The notes: generated from the sequence alone by a model not told the origin. A stretch of DNA of 64,000 nucleotides from Coffea arabica (GCF_036785885.1 NC_092323.1:7572501-7636500); one strand, 5' to 3'; shown: positions 12,128 to 27,424, numbered from the stretch's first letter. A program made the numbers and translations.

Positions 12128-12305
12128 TTTTTTTCCCGGACGCAGAGGGTTATCCAGACCTTCGACCCGACTAATTTTCCTGCGGCTCGAGAGGAGAGGC
12201 ACCATCCCCTCGGACACGTTAATCCTGGGACTCGAACTCTGATAGGGAAGATGGACAATACTTCTTGAGGAGGGTACGTGATCAACCGAGCCACCCAAAA
12301 GGACA
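12128..12305 (-). mobile_element. tRNA-derived SINE, family A, copy 1
   Basis: On the minus strand it reads GGGTGGCTCGGTTGATCACG (A-box region), then AGAGTTCGAGTCCC (B box), then TTAACGTGTCC, AAAATTAGTCGGGTCGAAGG and a short A-tail (T-run at 12128-12135 on +). It is flanked by tgtccccccgcatt (12114-12127) and tgtccgtccgcatt (12306-12319), a 14-bp duplication with two mismatches. It matches 59460-59639 along its whole length. Confidence 0.8.
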
Positions 12306-12395
12306 TGTCCGTCCGCATTCATGTGTACAATTTGTACAGCCCTAGGAGATGAAAATATTCCATCCAATTAACCGTTACGAGACCACATGCACAAC

Positions 12396-13102
12396 TAGGG
12401 GTGAGCAAACTGTGCATATTCAGTAATTCGATTTTATGAATTCGATAAATTCGGTTATTGGATTTACAAAAATCTAAACCGCTTTCAAATTCAAATTGGA
12501 GATACCCGAATTCATTTAATTTGGAATTTGAATTCGGAAATGGTAATGAATTCGGGTTAACCAAATTAATTTTAAAAAAAATTTACTGAATCCTTTAATT
12601 GCAGTTTCCGGCCCAATTAAAATAATAAATATTATAGTTATACTTAAATGTAGTTATGTATTATACCTATACTTATTAATTATTATCTAATTCTGGTCAT
12701 GTATAAAATAATAAGTATTATAGTTATGTTATGTATTGTTGTATATTTGTATTATTATAGTCATATAACAATTAACAAATACTAAAATAGTATATTGTAC
12801 ATCATTATATATTATTATTATCATAAGTATATGATAATACCATATACTAACTATTATTAATAGCATTTACCTATATAATATAATAATATATTAGTAGTAT
12901 ATACTAATACTAAACCAATTCTTTATAAACAAATTCTTTATAAACGAATTCGAAATCGGTTATTATCAAATTCATAATCTCATTACCTATTTCATACCAT
13001 ATTAGAATTCGGTAAATATCGCTTTTGTACCAAACCAAATACCCGATTTCAAATTACCAAATTGAATTTGAATTCGATACGTACCGAATTTGCTCACCCC
13101 TA
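12396..13102. mobile_element. non-autonomous hAT element with 8-bp target duplication
   Basis: Terminal inverted repeats are perfect: TAGGGGTGAGCAAA at the left and TTTGCTCACCCCTA at the right. The element is flanked by tgcacaac on both sides (12388-12395 and 13103-13110), the 8-bp duplication expected of hAT transposition. The 707-bp interior is AT-rich, has no transposase frame, and contains subterminal repeats around GAATTCGA/TTCGAATT. The perfect ends suggest moderate age. Confidence 0.88.
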
Positions 13103-13110
13103 TGCACAAC

Positions 13111-13724
13111 AACAACGACAACAGCTTCGCGTTCTTTATTTCATTGTTTAAACATGGGATATTCACCAATAATTTGTAGTAGTACATAAGTATATAAATT
13201 CGTTCAATCTATCAGCAATAGATAGACAAACATTAATCATTGATAATCTAAACCCCAAAACACATGATGTGGACAGAGCTAGCGCTGGTGATGATTGTAT
13301 TAAACGTTTTCAGCCTAAAATAACAGAATATGGGATGTTTGTGGCTTGCCCTGTTCTTTTCATTGGGTTTACACTTTACACCCCATTCTAGCTTAGAGTC
13401 CACTCATGGGCCACAAATAAACATAAGAATAATCAATCACCTGCCAACTCGCTCAATCTCTGAATTTGTTTCCGTACTCGGGTATCTACCTGTAACGTCG
13501 CAACTTCTCACTGACGATCCACCAGTTGCTTCTAGGGTGCGCACACTCAAATTGTGCGTGAAATTTACAAAATTTTGTTCTAAAAAAAATTAGATTACAT
13601 CCTTTGGAACTGAACAAAACCTGCTCAAATGGATTTTCTGATGACCGTTTGAGCCTCTTATCCCCTGAATTGCTACGTTCGGCTATGCGTCAATACTTAG
13701 TAAGTACATTTTTCTGGCAAGAAA
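13111..13724. other. intergenic between two small transposons
   Basis: A frame at 13330-13593 has no recognisable motif or gene context. Nothing else supportable was seen. Confidence 0.35.
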
Positions 13725-13732
13725 AATTCTAT

Positions 13733-14056
13733 CAATGGCGGATATAAGGTGGGGGCACGGGCCTCCATTGCTCCCCTTAAATTCCTATAATATTTATAAA
13801 ATTTTGATATAATTTCAAATGTCCCTCAAAATTTTCTTATGAAGGAAATGAAAGAATCACGTAGTCCTCTAAGTTGGTTCCTGAACTAATATTCTAGAAG
13901 AATATGTGGTCTACAAAGTTCCATTTGAAATAAACTAAAAAAAGGCTTTTCATTTTAATTTGTTGGTGAATTTTTTTTGCTTAAAAAACTAGAAAAAGAA
14001 TAGATAAAAAATTTTAGTGTTTGCTCCACTGAGAATTTTTTCTGGCTCTGCCACTG
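13733..14056. mobile_element. short hAT-like MITE
   Basis: It begins CAATGGCGGAT and ends with the complement of CAGTGGCAGAG, the CAGTGGCGG-type terminus of many plant hAT elements. Flanks are aattctat (13725-13732) and aattatat (14057-14064), an 8-bp duplication with one mismatch. It is 324 bp and non-coding. Confidence 0.55.
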
Positions 14057-14064
14057 AATTATAT

Positions 14065-14786
14065 ATAATTGTTTGAACTGATTGATTGGTTGGGGTTCCT
14101 TTTTCCTTTATTTTCCTCGTCTTTTCTAACCGACCTATGATTAACGAGTCCAGTGCTGGCTACACAGCTGCAGCATAATTTTATGGCTTCAACATCGTAA
14201 TTACAGCTGTTCCTCTCTCTCTCTCTGATGGAAGGGATTATACTAATGATTTTTGAGGACTGGGTTCATATACTTTATTTGTTAATTATTCCAGAATTCC
14301 CTGTCAGTAATAAAATATTTGTTCATCACATTTTCTTTGGGAACCTAACAAGACTTTGTACGTGTTGAATTTTCGATATACCTAAAACAATGTTGAACAG
14401 TAAAGAAGGTGAACGGAGATCATGGACGTAGATCCTCCAAAAAAGTTTTAATACGTTGATGGCTTGAAAAAATGGTTTGTCTATCAAATCATGCAGGGAC
14501 GGTGAACCTCATAATTAATCTTTAGCAAGCAGAAACCAGAAGGATCTTCAGATGAACAACAACCGATCGAATACTATGCTGAACGAGAATCATACGGTAG
14601 TAATAATTTGTAGCTGTGTATAAATAATAAATCATTCACACTTGAGGAGAAAAATTTGAGGTTTTCTCAGATGCCAATCGTAGTCATATCTTAGATTGAT
14701 AGCATAACCTAATCTGCAGGGACACAAGGGCCATTACCATGTTAACTTCCGACTCTTGATTGATCATCTTGCATTGGAGAACTTAC
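14065..14786. other. spacer and probable 3' UTR of the pseudokinase gene
   Basis: Contains a CT microsatellite at about 14213-14226. No gene is seen. The last few hundred bases probably belong to the 3' UTR of the minus-strand gene ending at 14787. Confidence 0.35.
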
Positions 14787-17700
14787 TCAACAAACAGGAC
14801 AACCAGCCTTTCCTAGCAACACTGAAACTTCCTCTAGAATCACTATGATTCCTTCAAATGAGGGCCTCAGGGAAGGATCATCGCTAACGCAGTTCTCTAT
14901 CAACCTGCAGATAGAAGCGATAGCTTAATTGGAGTTGGAAAGCAGCTAAACGCAGTGAACTTCAAGATGATTAATAATTCTACCATGTAAGTTGTAACAG
15001 ATGATCATGGCTTCCCACTGAAAACTCAAGATGATTAATGATTCTATAACTTTAGTCATTACTTTCCTTAAATGCTATGATAATATTTACTTACTGAACA
15101 ATTCGTCCGGGACAACGGCTTAAATGGAACTTCTTCTCTGAATCAGCAAGCATGCATTCAGTGTCGATGTTACTAACATGCCTCCCTTCAAGCATCTGCA
15201 GTGCCATCATCCAAAAGAAACGGGAACAGAATCAGAAATCATGGAAAACTCTTTTAACTTTGAGTGACAGCTATCTTCTTCTCCTAAATTAAGGAGAGTC
15301 TTTCGAAATTGGCTGGTGCCAGATGCGTTTCAAATTTCCAGACTTAAAAGAGTTTTCTGGCCGTTTATGAAATACAATCATAGTCTGGAAACTGAAACGA
15401 ACTTATAACATCTTGGTGATACAGTTATAGGCGAATGCGGCCCAGTCATTGCAAAATGCCCTTTCTGATCAAGTTTATCAACTGGCTTTGGGTTCAGACT
15501 TATTGCTGGTGAATGCACATTAGGACCATAATACCCTAAATGGACTTAATAAGTCTTACAGACCTATCTACTTCACAAATCTTTGTGGCCCTATAACATA
15601 GAATACCCAAGAAAAAGGACCAATCATTGTCAAATATCATAAGACATCACATTAGATGATAAAAAGGGAATGAATTTCACCTGATACAGTAAAAAACCGA
15701 AAGACTGGACATCTTTCTTGGGGTCGTTTCTGGCGATGTTAATGCTTCGCAAGCTGTCGTGATTTTGTCCTGTACAGCAATAGATGGTCAATCTTGACCT
15801 TTCTGTCGAATACTTGAACAATGAGTGGTAATCTTATTAACAAACATCATGGCATACTTGAGTCTTGATTTGTGTGAATCTGCTCATAAAGCATTTGAAT
15901 CCAATATTCACCGATCTTCAAATGCCCACCTTCATCTTGCAACAAGTTCCTGGGATAAGGAAGAAAAGTCCTAGTGAAAGATCAAGAAAATGGTAGTACA
16001 AGGAAATGGGTTACACCTTTCTTCTTGCTTTCCTTTAGGTTACTAGTCACTTGGAATATTAGATGCTTCAAGGGAAATAATGCTCCACGCTCATGGAGTA
16101 AGATAGACAAAAAAGTTACTTTTAAGCACTCGCACTTACAGTGATCAAGCATTCTTCAGATAATTGTTTATGATGAAATGTTTTGACATTCTTCAGCCAA
16201 TATCTCACGAACATGTCTAAATACGAGCAGTGTGAAATTCAATTGACGAGATGAGCTAAGATGAGGTGGGTCATGTGGAAAATGGTTTTGGTTAAGCCAA
16301 AGACACCATGTATTTACAAGCCTACAACGAACCTACCTGGGATTCAAATTATTGTGAACTATGGGGAATCGCTTGTGCTGATGAAGGTAATTCATCCCCC
16401 TGTCAATTGATTCAAGTAACAAATCTCAGCTTAAACTTAAGGGCCAACTTTTCACAAGCAACATGTCTCTAAACCATAAAAACATGATACCCGTTCCGTT
16501 TCAATGCTCAAAATGGAAGGTACATAATCAATAAACTGTCAACATTATATTTATTTAGCAGAATTAACGCTCAGCTTTGGGTTTTGACATGCATTTGGCA
16601 AGATGAAACTGTAACGATAGCAAACAAACATGAATGTAGAATAAGATCAATGAAACGTCACATCTGAGATTGGAATTCTTCAGGTTAATAAACATAGAAT
16701 GACTTCAGGAAAAATACCTGGCAATGTCGAGTGCATAGCGCAGAGCAGTTTGAGCGTCAAGACGAACTTTGTCAGCCAAAATATCATTCATGTTTCCCTG
16801 ACATGTAAACCAAGAAATGATTCAGACTTTGCTACCTTCATCATCAACTCAATTGTGCATAGAAAAACATCTTACACAGCAAAGACGATCAACCCTCACA
16901 GCAAAAGGTAGACCTAAAGGATATTTCAGTTGAGTAAAGGTCCAATATATTCAGTAAAAGTCTTAAGTTTCTCTTTTGAAGTTTTTGAATGTTCACTAAA
17001 TAGACCAGATGACAGAATGACTGGCCAAAGACCAATTGCATCAATAGTACCGAATGCACTGTGGAGGGCGGAAACTTATATTCATCAAATTTCATCCTTG
17101 TATTTCTACAAAATCAAGATCACTTCAAATATCCTACTCACTGAAAGCAAACCTTTCGTGAATCAGAATAAACCCCCAAAAAAAAAAAAACAACCATAGA
17201 TTTGTAAAAGTATTTGAAAACTTACTTTTGGCAAGTACTCCGTAATTAAAATCATCTCTTCATCGTGCACACTTGATCCAAGGAACTGTAAAATATTTGG
17301 ATGCCGAAGTTCCTTAAGCAGAGTGTCATCCTTGGCAGACAAAACCCTGGATCAAGTTCAACTTGGCATCATATCAGCACTTCAAATTTAAGGTGAATAA
17401 CACACTAAGAGCTATTGATTCGAGTTCAGCAGAAGTAGGAAAGAGAGACAGCGTGGAAGAACAAACATTTTCACCGGATGAGATATGTGTCTTTTTATTA
17501 TCGTTTTCACTACCCATGTTCCTCGCCACTTGACCTTTTCAGATTCACCGAACAAACCCTGGAAAGCACCAATCAAAAACACCACTTCTTTCAGGAAACT
17601 AACTTTAATAGAAGACTAGCACAGCTTTGACAGGACCATAAACATCACTTGATGCCAGACATACTTTGACAGGACAACTAACTTTGAAGGAATAGTTGAG

Positions 17701-19259
17701 CAGGAAGAACATGTGAATTTTCTCTGAAGAAATTCAGACGCAGAAAACAGTATGGGCAGTCAACGATTTTTGTTTCAAAGCTTGTAAAGAATAATATATA
17801 GCTTGGATTATTTTACATTCTTTCTGCATTACTATAAACTATTCTTACTTATTTTTAAGGCACAGTCTCTACTTAAGTCCACCTATTACAAATGATGTAT
17901 AAGAGGTTGCATTGCACTACAGCTCAAAAATAAGTTAGTGGTAGTGATTGGGGTTTCAACTGAAATACAGTTGCTCTTTGTGTAACTGTCTAATTATCAG
18001 TGCTTGGGCAGGGATAAGAACAGAGTATTATCCACCAGGCATAAGATTACCAACTCTTAGGCAAAGACAAGCACTCAATAATACCCGATACAGAAGATCT
18101 ATATGTAGAACTAAGTCAGTAAATAGATATTGGAATCAAGCCCATTTATCAGATAATTCATTGCAAATTTGGAGCTCCGTAAGCCGCAATCAGTTGCTGC
18201 TCATACTCTTTACCTGTTCAATCATTGACGAATGCTGCAACTTCAGTTCAGACATGTCAATATTCACCTCATATGAATCTTCTTCACGGCGGATCGTCTG
18301 CATTATATGTTATAGAAATATTATCAATGTATATAATGCGAATCAATTATAGGACTCCAAAAAATACATAGTAAAGCTGTTAATATCCCCTGTGGTTAAA
18401 GTCCACAATTCCTAGTCTAAAAACAAAACACTTAATGCAAACATGTAGCCTTGAATCGAAATTTATTTATCAAACCATCAAAAAAGACTAAAGCAAATTT
18501 ATCATTATTACCATGGAATGATCATTGGTGGAGTCCTTGCCGCCATTGACTTCCAGGATCCTGCATATATCTCGATGTCCATACAGTCTTGCATCTGTTA
18601 AAGGCTTGATAATCAAAAGTAAGAGGATTATGATCCTTCATCCTTCATAATGCCTCTCTCATAGCAAACAGAGGTAATCATCTTAAGAAGCATTGAGTAA
18701 GGCTGAAAATCAGAACATACGTCTTTCGTTTCTGCAATCAAAATACTTGGCATACATCTCTTGGCTATATAATCACTGCCCGCGCCAACGATAATACTAC
18801 TCCACACACATAAATTTGCTCAAGTTCTTAGTCTAGTCTAATTTTCTGTCCTAGTTCGGTTAAAAAAACTGGGTTGTCTTCATTTCCCTTCGAATGATAC
18901 AAAGGAATAAAAGTAAACATAAATCACAATTGTTTTAGCTTCATGAAAGTTTTTAAAGACACATAGCTTGAAAGTCATATCTTATACTGTGTCAAACTTA
19001 CTGTCCTCTGCCACCTATCTTGAAGGTTAACTTGAGCGTTGTAGGCCAAAAGAAGCTCAACAATGGAGGCTTGGCCCTCGCTGGCAGCAAGATGAAGGGC
19101 AGTTCTTTTGTCATAATCTTGTACATTAGGAGATATACCATTTCTTAGCATCTGATTTAGTCCAACTCTATCCCCTCTAGACGCGAAACTCAAGAAGTTT
19201 CCTATTAATTGCATATCGAAAACATCTGTAGGATCTCCATGGTAGTTTGGATTCGACAT
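14787..19259 (-). CDS. ankyrin-repeat, integrin-linked-kinase-like pseudokinase
   Basis: Raf-like plant ILK family: ankyrin repeats followed by a kinase fold. Eleven exons in transcript order: 19259-19002, 18604-18512, 18297-18214, 17558-17467, 17346-17226, 16797-16718, 16399-16337, 15949-15858, 15769-15681, 15195-15095, 14904-14787. Total 396 residues. Ankyrin repeats cover about residues 50-110 (DYDKRTALHLAASEGQ; TPLTDARLYGHRDICRIL). The kinase part keeps the ATP-site Lys (VVK, K163) and alpha-C Glu (KELRHPN, E188). The catalytic loop is HNNLNPRN (258-265) where HRDLKPxN is usual, and the metal-binding DFG is GEY (277-279). Both catalytic acids are therefore absent, and a scaffold role is likely. 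The protein ends KAGCPVC. The start is the first ATG; four codons upstream is only TTG. Exon frames agree throughout, so it does not look decayed. Confidence 0.9.
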
Positions 19260-20954
19260 TGGGATCAACAAATTTCAAGAATGTAGGAACCACTTGTTGC
19301 GTGATATCCAGTTGATCTCCAATTCAAGAATTGAAATAACAGGAGATGACTTTATATCCACTTAGCAACTATCAAGTGACTTCTGAGTGGGAGAGTTGGC
19401 GGTTAATTCTAAGGAAAGGAGTTTAGGATTTAACGACGGTTACGCACTTAACAGGAAAATACGTTATACTTACATACTACTGTATAGATGTATTCATGAA
19501 ATGTTCAACCTCCAGCATTGAACAAACGTCAAGATGGGGTTTTCTTTTATATTTCCTTTTTGACTTTTGGTTTGTCCGGGCCTTTAGTGCTAGCAATTGA
19601 GTTAATTAGCTTGCAAATGGGAAACTGGAAGAATAAACGAAAACAAGGAAATATCAAGTAGTACCTTTGCTTTAAAAGGAAAAAAACAAAAAAGGCTAGT
19701 TCCTTTTCTGTATGTCCCTGTATCAATTTGCGGTATTTTTTTTTTTTTTTTATCAAGAATTGAAGTACATTTCTTCTCTGTGACTTTATCTGCGTCAACT
19801 TATGGTGCTACTATTTTGATTTTTTTTTTGGGGTATTATGATGGGGCACCACAAACCCGATAACAGTACAATTGCAACGTGTCGGGAGAAGGGCTAGTGC
19901 GGTTGGGGTTTGGCACGATTCGCTTCGATTATTATATTTTTTATATTATTTGATGTACAATTACATTACATTTTATATTTAGGATAAATGTGATGTATAT
20001 AAATAAAATATTTGATGCATATTCAATAAAACATTATAATGTATTTATACACCAAAAATTTAAACGTGTACAATGACTAAATGGAACGCACGAAATATAA
20101 TTGTACTGAATCCTTGTCCCAGCATACCAGCATGTACAAAATCGCGGATAACGCCTGTAAAGCGCGGTAAGGAGTAAGCTTTTAGTTTCACGCTTCCTTT
20201 GGTGAGACGGGTGATAACGTTAACATGCAGAAAAGGATAATTCTTGAGTCGATTAGACATATTAGTCGACAACCAAGTTCAAGTTCGAACCATATTTTAC
20301 AAGCACTTGAAACTTTGATAGTACAGGTTAGGTTAACCAGGTCTATGCCAAACAATTGCTCCGGAAGAGAGAGACGTTAAATTAAGCGGTGACCTCTTCA
20401 ATCTAGATGATTACCTGCAGGATGCTAAGTTTTTATATATTGTTTTGCAAATATTTTGTTAAGGAGATGTCACTAACTATATGGATACTTGTAATAAATA
20501 ACTCTAATTAATGTCTTTCTTGTCTATAATGATCACTAGATGATGACACAAGCTCTTGATTGCAATCATCTTACATTCATCCTTGACTGGAGTGGTTCAC
20601 GTATGATACCCATGCAAAAATCTTTATTGGTAGCAAACAAATTTCCTTAGGTTGACATATCATGGCTTTGCAACGTTGGATCCTTCAATCAGCATGTGTT
20701 CTACTTTTTAATATCCATTTCCTAATTAGAGGGCATCATTTTTATATCATGGCCAAGATTCATACCAACAAATGACATCAGTCCATCGTATTGTAATGCA
20801 AATTAGTAATCAAAAGAACCCGTGCTTGATTGCCTCATGATTTGCTCATAAAAGCAATTGACATTTTTCACTCATTAAACAGCCAACCTCAGGCTTCAGG
20901 CTGAACAGAAGCACAGACATTGCTCAAGAGAATTTAGGCATCTGTAGATACCCC
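19260..20954. other. divergent promoter region between pseudokinase and SABATH genes
   Basis: No gene is supported. It contains AT-rich stretches at 19920-20060 with several tgatgtaca/aatgtatt words and a T-run near 19739-19752. Both flanking promoters lie here, but no element could be assigned with confidence. Confidence 0.4.
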
Positions 20955-22205
20955 ATGGAAGGCGGTGATGGCCCATACAGCTACACTCAAAATTCTGAGT
21001 ACCAGGTAGTAATCTATTATGTCTCGAATTTACGTTCTTCTTTTTGGATTAAGAAAAGGGAGGAACGTAATATCTAATTTTAAACTGATGCAGAAACAAT
21101 CACTGGATTCAGCTAAGCAACTGACGAATGAACTGATTGATCAACATCTTGATGTTGGAAACCATCCATACTCTCTCAGTAACTCATATCGAGTTGCAGA
21201 TTTTGGGTGTTCTGTCGGTCCTAACACGTTCTGTGCAGTGCATAACATCATTGAAGCTGTTGAAAACAAATACAAATCCCAAAAGATGGAATCACGGACG
21301 CCAGAATTCCATGTCTTCTTTAACGATCACGTTGGCAATGATTTTAACACACTCTTCAGAAACATTCCTGCTACTGGACGCTACTTTGCAGCAGGTGTTC
21401 CGGGTTCTTTTCACGGGCGCCTACTTCCTAGTTCTACGCTACATTTTGCACACTGCTCCACCGCGCTTCACTGGCTCTCTAAGATCCCGAAAGAAGTGAC
21501 GGATAAGAATTCCCCTGCATGGAACAAGGGCAGAATCCACTATGCTGGAGCTGCTAAAGGAGTTAAAGATGCATATTCAACTCAGTTTGCAAAAGATTTT
21601 GATTCTTTCCTGAGCGCGAGAGCTCAGGAGCTCGTTCCAGGAGGATTGATGGTGCTTGTATCACTTGGATTCCCGGATGGAGTCCAGGTATGCGAGTCCA
21701 GTATGGGAGAAAATTTTAACATTCTCGGGTCCTGTTTCCTGGACATTGCCAAAACGGTGAGGAATTGGTCCCGCTAAATCAAATTTCACCCAATCAACTC
21801 TCCATCTTTCAATTCTTACTTATTTGAAAGTTGAAACCCATCATTTACTTGCAGGGAATCATCACTCAAGAGATGGTGGATTCATTTAACTTGCCGTTTT
21901 ATTATCCATGGCCATCGGAACTGAAGTCGCTGATTGACGTAAACGGATTGTTTGAGATTAAGAAAATAGAGAAGTTGGTCGCCCCAACAAGACAAGTAAA
22001 GCCGGACCTTGCTGTCTGCGTCCTTCACCTTAGAGCTATCCTCGGGGAACTCATCAAGAAACATTTTGGTGAAGGGATAACGGACATCTTGTTCAAACGT
22101 CACACGAAAAAGTATGTCGAGAGTCCTATTGTGTCTGATGGGAGGTATTTTAAAGAAACTAGCTATTTCGTCTTTCTCAAGCGGAAAATGAATTGTGCAT
22201 CCTAG
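20955..22205 (+). CDS. SABATH family carboxyl methyltransferase
   Basis: Methylates the carboxyl group of small acids with SAM. Salicylate, jasmonate, IAA, gibberellins, loganate and farnesoate are substrates of different members; the one used here cannot be told. Three exons: 20955-21005, 21094-21756, 21855-22205, giving 354 residues against a usual 350-380. It opens MEGGDGPYSYTQNSEYQ, the family's substrate/SAM-binding start, then SAM motif I ADFGCSVGPNTF (residues 52-63). FFNDHVGNDFNTLF, GSFHGRLLPSSTLHFAHCS, TALHWLSKIP and LVPGGLMVLV follow, then MVDSFNLPFYYP. It most resembles the loganate-like branch of uncharacterised members, an impression rather than a tree. The upstream ATG at 21019 is intronic. 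It is convergent with the ATP synthase gene. Confidence 0.9.
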
Positions 22206-22849
22206 TTCTTCAGAAGAAATTCCATACCATTGCACAAAGATGGTTCTTGTGTACATGCTATGGAAGCAATATTACTAATCACTGGTTGTATGAAGTCGTC
22301 TTATATTCCAATAAAATTAGCTCGGTTATCTGTGAAAGATTTTCTTGAAGCAGCAAAATTTAACTGTCAAAAATTTATCGAAGTGCAATGTAGCTCGCAG
22401 GAGATACCCTCGTAGGCCAAGACGGTGCCGAAGGCTTGATTCTGTTTTTAATACTTGACAAGCAGAGTTGATAAATAAGATGTACGCAAGCAGGTGAGCA
22501 TGAAGCAAAAGTTAGAGGAAACACTAATATCTTATGAAATCGATATCCACAGTTTCAGCCTCGTGTATGAATTTTCTTGCCGGTGCCTAAGCTCCAATTT
22601 GTCAGCTTAAAATCCTGAGAAAATTAAACTACCAGCACCCCCAGCATACACACATCAAAGAAGCAGAAACAAACTAACAAAGAGTATGATCCACCGTTTG
22701 TAGGTAGCCCAACTTCATTCCATTCATCTAAGATTAGCAGTGTGATGAGGTAAGAAGCATTAGATGAAACAAAATCTCCTAGTACTTCTAATTGCTATTT
22801 TATAGTATCATTTGAAAGTAAATTCTAAAAGAAAGAGGATAGGTAAAGC
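22206..22849. other. convergent spacer holding two 3' UTRs
   Basis: Between the SABATH stop and the ATP synthase beta stop. No gene is seen. It is long enough for both 3' UTRs. Confidence 0.5.
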
Positions 22850-26103
<3,254 letters not shown>

Positions 26104-26120
26104 ACTACTAGTAAGTACTT

Positions 26121-26202
26121 TTTTTTTTTTTTTTGGGATTGAACCCCTGACCTCCAGCATCACCTTTAATGGTGATGACCACTGGACCAAATGGCCAGTG
26201 GC
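26121..26202 (-). mobile_element. very short tRNA-like SINE with perfect 17-bp target duplication
   Basis: The body is about 68 bases plus a 14-base A-tail (T-run 26121-26134 on +). On the minus strand it opens GCCACTGGCCATTTGGTCC, continues AGTGGTCATCACC, and ends GGTCAGGGGTTCAATCCC just before the tail. TGGTCCAGTGGT fits an A box and GGTTCAATCC a B box. Direct repeats actactagtaagtactt flank it exactly (26104-26120 and 26203-26219). Two internal hairpins are visible: CCACTGG with CCAGTGG, and CATCACC with GGTGATG. Poly(A) plus a flush duplication shows LINE-driven retroposition. Confidence 0.85.
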
Positions 26203-26219
26203 ACTACTAGTAAGTACTT

Positions 26220-26450
26220 AGACACCACGTATCGTGTGGAATGCGAGGTCAATGGTCCAGACCTTCCTTCCCATGCTTACCAATGTGGCTTCTTTTAAAT
26301 TATGTAGCACATTCGTATAATCAGATAGTGATTCAGTTTTCATCGATTCTCTTGATTCAATTGGATCACCTCCTTAAAAAATAGATTAGAGTAGGAGTAA
26401 GAATAAATTGTGACGATTGACAAAAAAAAAAAGTTATAATATATGAATTC
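26220..26450. other. intergenic
   Basis: Nothing recognised between the SINE insertion and the tandem duplication. Confidence 0.35.
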
Positions 26451-26658
26451 ATTACACCTACAATCTCATTTAAAAGTATCATACTTTCCATATTTAAAAA
26501 GGATAAAATCTAATACGTGTGAGTCCACGACCCTAATGATTCTACAATCAATAGATTACACCTACAATCCCATTAAAAAGTATCGTACTTTTCATATTTA
26601 AATAGAATAAAATCTAATACGTGTGAGTACACGATCCTAATGATTCTACGATCAATAG
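26451..26658. repeat. tandem duplication, two units of about 104 bp
   Basis: Unit 1 starts at 26451 and unit 2 at 26555, both with attacacctacaatc. Both contain aaaatctaatacgtgtgagt and cctaatgattctac. They differ at about ten positions. Non-coding and AT-rich. Confidence 0.8.
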
Positions 26659-27382
26659 GTTATATTCATTAACTAGTTGTTGCTAGATCTGGATTGGATC
26701 ATTAGATCATATCGGTCGATCATGAACAAGCATTTTTTTTCGAGTTGGTTAGTAATACAAAATAGTTTTGATAAAAAAGCAATCAAAATCATAAAAAATC
26801 GACCAAATCAGTGACTTGGTTCGGCTACTTGATTCAATTCTCAAAATTTTCCTTCTTGTTTTTTCGAACATACTTAAGTTGTAAAACTTTCATTTATTAA
26901 TAGGAATAAAAAAAATGCCACCCACTTAATATAAACACTAAAAATCACTCATACCCCTAAACAATCTCTAAACCACGAAGTTTTCATCCATATTATCTTA
27001 TCAATTTATAATTAGTGATTCCAACTTGCATTAAAAAGCAATTTTCTCAATAAAAAGATCTCAAATTGGGTATGATTTATTTTAATTTAGTTATTCAAGT
27101 ACTTTTGAAAAATGAACATATTTAAGATATGAATTCACATTTTTATATATAATTTTTAAATGTATATTTAATTGTAGGCCAATATTTTTGGAATATTTTG
27201 TATAATTGGTTGAAATATAACCAAAAATATAATTTTAATATTTTTAAAACTTATAAAAATATAAAATAATTATAACAACATATAATGTGAGCGAATTAAA
27301 AAAAGGTGGCGATCGTTGACCCGGGCTGCTATCCAATCCGAATTTAACAACATTGCCAAAAACAGGTCCGGCACCCAAACCT
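26659..27382. other. AT-rich spacer upstream of DNA ligase 6
   Basis: Strongly AT-rich from 26870 to 27300, then abruptly GC-richer near the ligase promoter. No gene seen. Confidence 0.4.
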
Positions 27383-27390
27383 TTTGGCGC
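27383..27390 (+). promoter_or_regulatory. E2F-type site in the DNA ligase 6 promoter
   Basis: TTTGGCGC, an exact match to the E2F consensus TTTSSCGC, lies 112 bases upstream of the ATG at 27502, within TTTTGGCGCC. Confidence 0.55.
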
Positions 27391-27417
27391 CAGTCCAACC
27401 GGCTCGCTGTCGCGCGT

Positions 27418-27424
27418 TATAAAC
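27418..27424 (+). promoter_or_regulatory. TATA-like box of DNA ligase 6
   Basis: TTATAAA lies 78 bases before the ATG and 28 bases after the E2F-type site, implying a short 5' UTR of about 50 bases. Confidence 0.45.
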
